DNA of 64,000 nucleotides from Paguma larvata (lineage: Eukaryota > Chordata > Mammalia > Carnivora > Viverridae), in the NCBI GenBank assembly GCA_030068075.1, contig CM057825.1, positions 80,057,123 to 80,121,122 on the forward strand, read 5' to 3'. A model generated the notes under the pieces. The model saw only the letters and a list, made by a program, of their open reading frames with translations. It was not told the origin of the DNA and did not search any database. Below are positions 57,200 to 64,000 of this stretch, piece by piece. Position 1 is the first letter of the stretch. Each line of letters opens with the position of its first letter. The position numbers and the translations under genes were made by a program.

Positions 57200-57362
57200 T
57201 TCCGCAAGTGGAATAGGGGCAGAGAGAGAGGGAGACACAGAATCAGGCTCCAGGCTCTGAGCTGTCAGCACAGTGCCTGATGCGGGGCTTGAACTCATGA
57301 ACTGTGAGATCAGGACCCGAGCTGCAGTAGGATGCTTAACCGACTGAGACACCCAGGTGCCC
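57200..57362 (-). mobile_element. CAN-SINE fragment, minus strand, tail missing
   Basis: GGGGCAGAGAGAGAGGGAGA, GTGCCTGATGCGGGGCTTGA, TTAACCGACTGAGACACCCA. The T-rich tail expected at the left is absent. It follows the plus-strand SINE at 56965-57172 with only about 10-30 bases between, giving an inverted SINE pair. Confidence 0.88.
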
Positions 57363-58299
57363 CTCTAAGATTATATTTCTAATCTTAAAAGATAATACTG
57401 AGATAGCCTGAATAAGAAATAATTTTACAATATAAATACAACTTTAGCAATAAATCAATGTAGATAAGCTAAAATAATGTTAATGGATAATGTATCTTGT
57501 AAGCTGTGCTATCCACTTAAGTAAACTGTGTAGGTAATCAACAAAATACTATGGCAAAAAAAGAGAAAACTAAATTATATTCTATAATGAAAATTTAACC
57601 CAAAACTACATAAATAATTACAAACATGCCCACAATGTCTCAGAATTAAATGTTTTTTGGCCCTAACTTAGCAGGGGGAAATAAGCTCTTCTAGTATCAT
57701 TTGCTCTAAGTGCAAAGCAACAAATTTTTAAAGAAAAAGTCTTGAGTCATTTCCTTGAACACACGCACTAACATAACTTACTAAAAATAAGATGAAATAG
57801 GCTGTTAACATTTTAGTCTCGAAAATTCTTATAAACAAGTCCAGAAATATTTTGTAATAAAAATAATATATTCATATACACATATTCACATTCATATACA
57901 GAATCTTTAGATTCTTTCTGAAAAAGAAAAGTCTAATAAACAGGGGTAAATAACCAAGTCTGTGCTATATATAATAAGGATGATGATCTCAGTAACTGTT
58001 AGATCTTTAAAGAAAATTATAATTATTTTCACTCCTACCTAATATGGAGGTGTACCTAATAAAGTATTCTTTCTATGTGCATGTACTGCTAACTACTTCA
58101 GGTTTTCCTATTAAGTTAACATCAATCTTCAGTTTATGACTAAGTTCATTCTTTTCCTACAACTAGTGCTGCTTAATAGCTAGTAAACAGTCATGGACTT
58201 CACAAATGTCTTCACAAACACAGAGCTACCTCTCAAATCTGCAGGATCGGATGCGAGTCTGCCTCTGGTTTACAGTTATGCAATGAAGTTCCACTGCCA
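57363..58299. other. Unique interval
   Basis: AT-rich, no repeat or gene recognised. Confidence 0.45.
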
Positions 58300-58620
58300 T
58301 TTGGCAAGACTCATGATCTTTTACTATTTGACCCCAGATGCCTTTTTCTGTTTATCTCTTGTCTCTTCATCAAACAAAACTTGGCTCAAATACGGCTTCC
58401 TCCTTGAAGGAAATTTCCATCAACCGGACACTAAAAGCTTTCTTTCTCTTCTGACTTCCAACACTAATTATTGCAAGTTACTTAGGTAATTAATCAGGTA
58501 CTCACTTACGGTCCTTTATCTCTATCTTATATTTTTAAGATTTGGCATGTTTGTTTTATTCTCTCAACTAAATTATAATTTCCCAGCAAACTCTAGCCTG
58601 AAAGCATTTAATAAACATGT
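58300..58620 (+). mobile_element. L2 LINE fragment
   Basis: TTGGCTCAAATACGGCTTCC, TCCTTGAAGGAAATTTCCAT, TGACTTCCAACACTAATTAT and CTCTCAACTAAATTATAATT follow the L2 3' order with much divergence. The 98-codon plus frame at 58193-58489 overlaps it and is not a gene. Confidence 0.5.
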
Positions 58621-58921
58621 GATGATTTTTTTTTGGTCTTCCCATTAACTGAGTATAGCATTTTATAGCGATTGAGTGGGGCACCCAGCTTTTCTCTTTA
58701 GTATACTTTACAACTATGAACGATTTAAAAATTGTAATTTCCCTAAGCTGCAAGAACTTGCCCATCTCTTTTGAGGCTACTGCACCTTACTCTTTTAATG
58801 TCTCATAATGTAGGTAATTTTAGCAACTGAGAGTAATGATGTAATAACTGCTGTTAATAATAACAAATGAATTAACAGGAATGAACATTATTTTTTAACT
58901 GATTTGAAGGGACATATATAT

Positions 58922-59022
58922 CCTGATGCTGATACCACTGCTATCAACAATACCCAAATAATGGAAAGAGACCAAATGTCCACTGACTGATGAATGGATA
59001 AGGAAGATGTGGTGTATACACG

Positions 59023-59064
<42 letters not shown>

Positions 59065-59480
59065 GGAATATTACTCACACATCAAGAAGAATAAAATCTT
59101 GCCATTTGCAATGATGTGGATGGAACTAGAGTGTACTATTCCAAGTGACTCAAGTCAGTCAGAGAAAGACAAATATCATATGATTACAATTATATGTGGA
59201 ATTTAAGAAAAAAAAAACAGATGAACATGAGGGAAGGGGAGAAAAAGAGAGGGGCAAAAACCTCAAGGGACCTCTAAATATAGAGAACAAACTGAGGGTT
59301 GATGGAGGGGAGGTGGGCATAGGATGCGCTAAATGGGTGATGAGTACTAAAGAGGGCACTTGTTGGGATAAGCATTGGGTGCTCTACATGATGAATCACA
59401 AAATTATACTCCTGAAACCAATATTATACTGTGTGTTAACTAGAATTTAAATAAAAACTTAAAAAAAGAACATTTAAAAA
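58922..59480 (+). mobile_element. L1 3' end, plus strand, 5'-truncated
   Basis: CTATCAACAATACCCAAATA, GGATAAGGAAGATGTGGTGT, CTTGCCATTTGCAATGATGT, GTCAGTCAGAGAAAGACAAA, GAACAAACTGAGGGTTGATG, and A-rich end near 59470. It includes the (CA)n tract at 59020-59060. Confidence 0.9.
59020..59060. repeat. (CA)n microsatellite
   Basis: About 20 CA units (CGCACGCACACACA start), at the usual dinucleotide position of the L1 ORF2 end. Confidence 0.95.
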
Positions 59481-59730
59481 ATAAATTAGACTCTATTTAA
59501 ATATACGTAACACAGAAGTCCTAGGGAACATGGTTTAATGTTTCCTTAGAGAAAAACTACATACTTTAATAAGAACCAAAAAATCTGTAAATAACACAAT
59601 ACTCTATATCACAAGAAGATTCAATGTATACATATCACTCTCTAAAGACTAAAAATACAAACTTAGAGATAATAGATAATAAATGTGTCAAGATTTTTAA
59701 AATTGCTAACACTTCTTTGTTTTGAAATAC
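59481..59730. other. Unique interval
   Basis: AT-rich. No gene or repeat seen. Confidence 0.4.
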
Positions 59731-59975
59731 AGTAATAAGAGCTAACATTTGTTGATTTCTAAATTCTAACCATCATTAATTAATTTAATCTCATAACAAT
59801 CCTAAGAAGTACTATTATCCTCTACATTGTACAGACAGGCAAACTGAGGAACAGAGGGATTGACTTGCTCAAGGTTTCATAGTTAGTAACTGTCAGAGTT
59901 GGGTTTCAAACTCATACAATCTACAATTATCTACAGTATTTCTTAAAGGCACTATCCATTTAACTAAAATCTCCA
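59731..59975 (+). repeat. MIR-family ancient SINE
   Basis: AATAAGAGCTAACATTTGTT, ATTTAATCTCATAACAATCC, AGACAGGCAAACTGAGGAAC, GACTTGCTCAAGGTTTCATA and GTCAGAGTTGGGTTTCAAAC give nearly the entire MIR order. Confidence 0.88.
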
Positions 59976-60570
59976 GTAGTTCTGGAAGCCTTACGTACTG
60001 TATCTTTACATAAATTTCTGCCTTATACCCTCCACCTTTTTCCAAGGTTTATCAGGTTTTCCACTCAAAGGAGAATGCCATGGGGGTCCACTTCCAATGC
60101 TTCTCGTCACAAAAAGATAAATTCAAAGTCTTCATTTAGTGCAACATACTTTGTATTTCTATACAATTTACACAATAAAATCTGTAAAATTTACATAATA
60201 AAGCATAATAAATACTAAAGGTGTATCTTAAAAACCCTGTCTTGCTTTGAATGTAATGTTCTATAAGCCTAATGATATTAAGATCTATTAAGTATGGTTC
60301 AATACTGGGATATAATATTTATGGTTTTAACTTACTAGAAATTTTTTAATGAAAAACTATACCTTCTTAAAATATTCCTGCACTCCCAATATTGAAATAT
60401 GGCAGTTTTTACAGGAAGAAAACATGCTTTCTACTTCTCTAAGCTATGGAACTATATCAAAACCTAAACTTTTATAGGTAGTTGCTCTCAGAGCATTAGC
60501 AGTATGCAATTCTGTAGACCTCAAGATCCCATTGATTGTAATAGGTGACTTAAAAAAAAATTCTCATTTA
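59976..60570. other. Unique interval
   Basis: No repeat or gene recognised. Confidence 0.4.
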
Positions 60571-60765
60571 GGGGTACCTGGGGGCTCATTCAGTTAAGCC
60601 TCCAGCTCTTGATTTCAGCTCAGGTCATGAACTCAAGTTCATGAGTTCGAACCCCACACTGAGCTCTGCACTGTCTGTGTGAAACCCTCTTGTGATTCTC
60701 TCTCTCCCTCTCTCTCTGCCCATCCTTCACATGCACTCTCTCTCTCTCAAAATAAATAAACTTAA
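60571..60765 (+). mobile_element. CAN-SINE, plus strand
   Basis: Head GGGGTACCTGGGGGCTCATT, B box ATGAGTTCGAACCCCACAC, CT-rich body, AAAATAAATAAACTTAAAAA tail. The target-site duplication is not clear. Confidence 0.92.
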
Positions 60766-60939
60766 AAATATTCTAATGCACAAATTTTATATGTGGCTGA
60801 ATGGAAACAGATCACAGCAAAAAATTAGGGAATAAAATAAAACTTCACAAAGTCGTTTATTTCAATAAAAAACAAACATTAAAGTAATTAAAAATATTTT
60901 CAAGCTATGTCTGCTTTTTTTCTTTCCAAATTTGTTCAG
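60766..60939. other. Unique interval
   Basis: AT-rich, no repeat. It holds the pyrimidine tract preceding the exon-like segment at 60940. Confidence 0.4.
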
Positions 60940-61205
60940 TATAACAAGAGTTCTAATCATGCAATCAGTGGAAGATTTGTTCTCTCAACTGTTTTTGTCA
61001 TAGAGAATAATCTTAGCCTGGGCATACACAAGCATTGCTTAGTACCAGTTAAGTCCATTATTAGGCTTATTCTCGATCACTTATTTAGTGGACCTTGCAT
61101 AAGTTTGATTTATGATTTTAACACAACTGTTCTATTTTTAAGTCAACAACATAAAAGACTCTTATTGGATATGCCCCAGTCAGTGTCAAAAACAAATAAC
61201 CACAG
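60940..61205 (+). other. Candidate exon, open in one frame (unproven), plus strand
   Basis: Acceptor TTTTCTTTCCAAATTTGTTCAG ends at 60939, shown by TCTTTCCAAATTTGTTCAG. The donor CCACAG|GTAATT begins at 61206. The 266 bases between are fully open in one frame (starts YNKSSNHAISGRF, ends SVSKTNNH), and the frame stops only inside the donor (AGG TAA). No repeat is recognised. The peptide resembles no family I know, and its composition is not clearly protein-like. A frame of this length is expected several times by chance in a window this size, so the splice sites are the main support. Confidence 0.22.
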
Positions 61206-62509
61206 GTAATTCTAAATCCTGTCCATCAAATTAGGCCTTGCCTTTAGCCCTCTTGCAACTTGTCCAGATGACCTGGCTTCAGTTAAGAAATTATATTTAG
61301 AGTCTAAAAGTAACTGAAGTTCTTTCTATAAAAGTTGATAATAACCAGGCTATCCAAGGTATAGAGTAAATAGCATTTGTTTTTCATTCGAGAAAGAAAA
61401 GAAACAATCTTTGTTTCTTCTTTTTTTCCCTCCCACCAGCATTCTCTAAAACTGTCCATCTGATCTAGACAAGGTATCTCTTCCAATAATCAATTTGGTT
61501 CTGACAGACAACCTTGATAACATTTGTTACTTGGGAAATACCAGTCAGTGATTTTGGGGCACACTAATATGCCAAACACCTTGAGAGCTGACCTTTTTGG
61601 ATAGAAAGAATTAAGTACAACATTTTGGCAAATATAGTAACAAAAACATGCATATAAATATTCTGCAATAACGAATTCATTATGCTTGTTATCCTATTGG
61701 CTGGTTGATAGACAATTAATGAACTAATAGGATTGGGACCTAGGAAGTGGGTTGGCAGCTCATTTATTACTCTAATTCTATGGAGTTTCTCCCAACCTCA
61801 AAAATAAGGTACTTGAAAACCACTATGGATTTCTCAACTCAAAGCTGAGTAAATAAGTATGTTGTAGAGAAAAAAAGAGATTTGGAGATTAAAATAATGT
61901 AAATATGAAGGTCTATGTTAATAGGTTTACATTTAGTAAGACAAAAACATTTTAAAGAAATCATTCCATTTATTCTTTCATGCACCAGAACTTTTCAAGG
62001 ATTTCCTCTGTGGCAGTGTTACAGAAATAAATTATAAAGCTATTCCATACAGATTTATTGTATTTTTAAAGCTATTTTAATTTTGGAAATGATAAATATA
62101 CTAGTGACCTTGCTTTCTGCCTTGCTTTAAATGCTGGCACTGTTAAAAGTTTATGACTAGGGTGATATTGATGCTATCTTCATATCTTCTCAGGTTCTGT
62201 CTTTTGTCTGACTCCTGACTCAGTAGTCTCTATGAGACGTTTCTAGCAACATATCCTGGTTATTTTTTTCCCAGCATCTTTAGAAACCACCACCACTGAC
62301 ATCACCTCCATCTTCTTTTTAAACACTTTATGTTCTTTTTTGTCTCATTATCATCATTAACAGCAGCTGGCCACCATTCCAGAATGCTGGAGATAAAATA
62401 TTTTTCAATGCTAAGAAGTTCTACGGAGGAAACAAAAAAGAAGAGAAAAAAAAAAGCAACAGTGATAACTCCTGCTGATTTCATTGTTCAGGATTATGCT
62501 AAAAGTGTA
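61206..62509. other. Mostly unique interval
   Basis: No repeat recognised. An acceptor-like site followed by a short open frame at 62364-62512 is treated as a finding. Overlapping opposite-strand frames of 60 codons at 62302-62512 reflect an A-rich stretch. Confidence 0.4.
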
Positions 62510-62950
62510 TAGGCATACCTCTGATATATTGTGGGTTTGGTTCCAGATCACCACAATAAAGCAAATATTACAATAAAGTGAATCAAATAAACTTTTTGCT
62601 TCCCCACTGCATGAAAATGTTATGTTTACACAATACCGTAGTCTATACAGTGTGTACTAGCATTGTGTCTAAGCAATGCACATACCTTAATCAAAAAATA
62701 ATTTATTGCTAAAAAATGCTGTCATCTGAGCTTTCAGCAAGTCATGATCACTGATCACCGTAACAAATGTCATAATAGTGAAAAAGTCTGAAATACTGTA
62801 AGAATAACCAAAATGTGATCCAAGGACACAAAGTGACTACTGTAACGAAACATGGCACTGAAAGACCTGCCCAAAGCAGGGTTGCCACCAACCTTCAGTG
62901 TGGAAGAAAATGTTAATACCTGCGAAGCGCAATAAAACGGGGTAGGTTGG
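62510..62950. mobile_element. Tigger1-type nonautonomous DNA transposon
   Basis: Starts AGGCATACCTCTGATATATT and ends CGAAGCGCAATAAAACGGGG with text close to the inverted repeat of Tigger (pogo/Tc1-mariner) elements. The interior GGTTCCAGATCACCACAATA, TTATGTTTACACAATACCGT and CCAAAATGTGATCCAAGGAC follows the two ends of Tigger1 with the transposase centre deleted. A TA target dinucleotide is plausible at its left edge. The element is too old and short to move. Confidence 0.88.
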
Positions 62951-63412
62951 CAGATGGAATTACCGGACAAGGGATGGGGATGTTAAAGGAGGAATTTCAA
63001 CATCAGAGGGTATGCTTAAATTCCTTCTGAAACATGGCAACCTTGATTCCAACTCCATGATTCTATGAATCTATGACTAAAAATCACAAGAAATTTTATA
63101 AGCAAACAAGAGAATGCTTTGAAAACAAAACAAAACAAAACATTCAAAGTCAAATACCAAAGTTGCACTGCCCCCTTTTGGAGGCAGACAACAGAAATTC
63201 ATAAATATTTAACAGGATATCATTAATATTTTTAAATTCTAAAGCAGTATTGTAGAATAGACGCATTACTTGTACAAGTTGGATATTTATTCTCCTAACA
63301 TATTTAACTAACCCCAATGTTAAAACAAACAATACAATACAAATTGATGGTGGGCCAACATAAATAATAAAACAAAACCTTGGAAATAATACTAAAATTC
63401 ATGCCACCATGA
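62951..63412. other. Unique interval
   Basis: No repeat or gene recognised, apart from a short (AAAAC)n at 63124-63140. Confidence 0.4.
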
Positions 63413-63834
63413 TGAAAAAGAATAAAACCCTGCCATTTGCAACAACATGGATGGAACCAGAGTGTATTATGCTAAGCAAAACAAGTCAGTCAGAGAAAGA
63501 CAAATATCTCATGATTTCACTCATATGTGGAATTTAAGATACAAAATAGATGATCATAAGGGAAGGGAAGCAAAAATAAGATAAAAACAGAGAGGGAGAC
63601 AAACCATAAGAGACTCAAATACAAAGAACAAACTGAGGGTTGCTGGTGTGGTGTTGGGTGGGGGGATGGGTTAAACGGACTTATGGGCATTAAGGAGGGC
63701 ACTTGTTGGGATGAGCACTGGGTATTATATGTAAGTGATGAATCACTAAATTCTATTCCTGGAATCATTATTACACTACATGATTAACTAACATGGATTT
63801 AAATTAAAATAAATTAATTAAAAAAATAAATAAA
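63413..63834 (+). mobile_element. L1 3' end, plus strand, strongly 5'-truncated
   Basis: TGCCATTTGCAACAACATGG, GTCAGTCAGAGAAAGACAAA, CTCATGATTTCACTCATATG, GAACAAACTGAGGGTTGCTG, GGGATGAGCACTGGGTATTA and A-rich end with AATAAATAAAATTC. TAAAATTCATGCCACCA (from about 63392) and TAAAATTCACAGCACCA (from about 63831) may be the target-site duplication. Confidence 0.9.
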
Positions 63835-63929
63835 ATTCACAGCACCAAATAAAAAATTGCAAAAGAACTAGAATTGAGCCCAAGAAAAAATGATGTTTCT
63901 CTTGACGATGAAACAGAAAATGGGTCCAT

Positions 63930-64000
63930 AACTCTGTGTGTATTGTGTGTCTGTGTGTGAGAAGGAGAGTAAGAGAGAGAGAGAGAGAAAGAGAGAGGCT
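63930..64000. repeat. (TG)n / (GA)n low-complexity tract
   Basis: TG-rich (TGTGTGTATTGTGTGTCTGT) then GA-rich (GAGAGAGAGAGAGAAAGAGA) sequence running to the window edge. The end of the tract is outside the window. Confidence 0.88.

Noticed and set aside
1..64000. CRISPR arrays, operons or bacterial/phage features
   Set aside because: No regularly spaced repeats. Codon structure, SINEs, L1 and LTRs show mammalian nuclear DNA.
1..64000. Canid origin
   Set aside because: The SINE heads and bodies are of the feliform type. Canid SINEs have a different head (GGGATCCCTGGGTGGCGCAG) that is not seen here.

Overview
This is AT-rich nuclear DNA from a feliform carnivore, most likely a cat (Felidae). 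The decisive marker is the tRNA-Lys-derived CAN-SINE found about 30 times. Young copies have the feliform head (GGGGCGCCTGGGTGGCTCAG), the GTGAGTTCGAGCCCC B box and the CTGTGCTGACAGCTCAGAGCC body, not the canid version. Carnivore L1 copies, two betaretrovirus-like solo LTRs, and ancient L2, MIR, MaLR, hAT and Tigger relics complete the picture. I see no intact protein-coding gene, no CpG island and no structural RNA gene. It reads as a gene-poor intergenic or deep-intronic segment.

Layout. 1-2149: mostly unique. 2150-9045: a near-full-length minus-strand L1 carrying an inverted ORF2 block at 7765-8585. 9046-20800: unique DNA with MaLR-like, MIR, L2 and hAT relics and scattered SINEs. 20821-21426: a processed pseudogene of prefoldin subunit 5 (PFDN5), flanked by target-site duplications. 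21427-28300: an old L1 3' end, unique DNA, a second MaLR-like LTR and faint L1 antisense DNA. 29275-31101: an L2 split by a solo LTR (29417-30530) and an L1 tail. 31590-35455: a decayed plus-strand L1 with two SINEs. 36071-39300: three SINEs, a second solo LTR (37461-38152) and an L1 tail. 39820-45720: minus-strand L1 pieces, a hAT relic and a SINE pile-up. 47660-49790: a 5'-truncated plus-strand L1. 50790-64000: further old L1 pieces, SINEs, a MIR, a Tigger1-type element and purine-rich tracts.

Most open frames in the window are L1 ORF2 remnants, SINE read-through or chance frames in AT-rich DNA. A few splice-flanked segments in unique sequence (13306-13543 and 23222-23319 on the minus strand; 60940-61205 on the plus strand) could be exons of an unidentified transcript. 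They are listed at low confidence because splice-like motifs arise often by chance at this scale.

The two solo LTRs each have a perfect 6-bp target-site duplication and belong to one family, differing by a 464-bp internal block. No new multi-gene system was found. The points most worth following are the L1 inverted chimera, the LTR pair, the PFDN5 retrocopy, the youngest SINEs and the exon-like segments.
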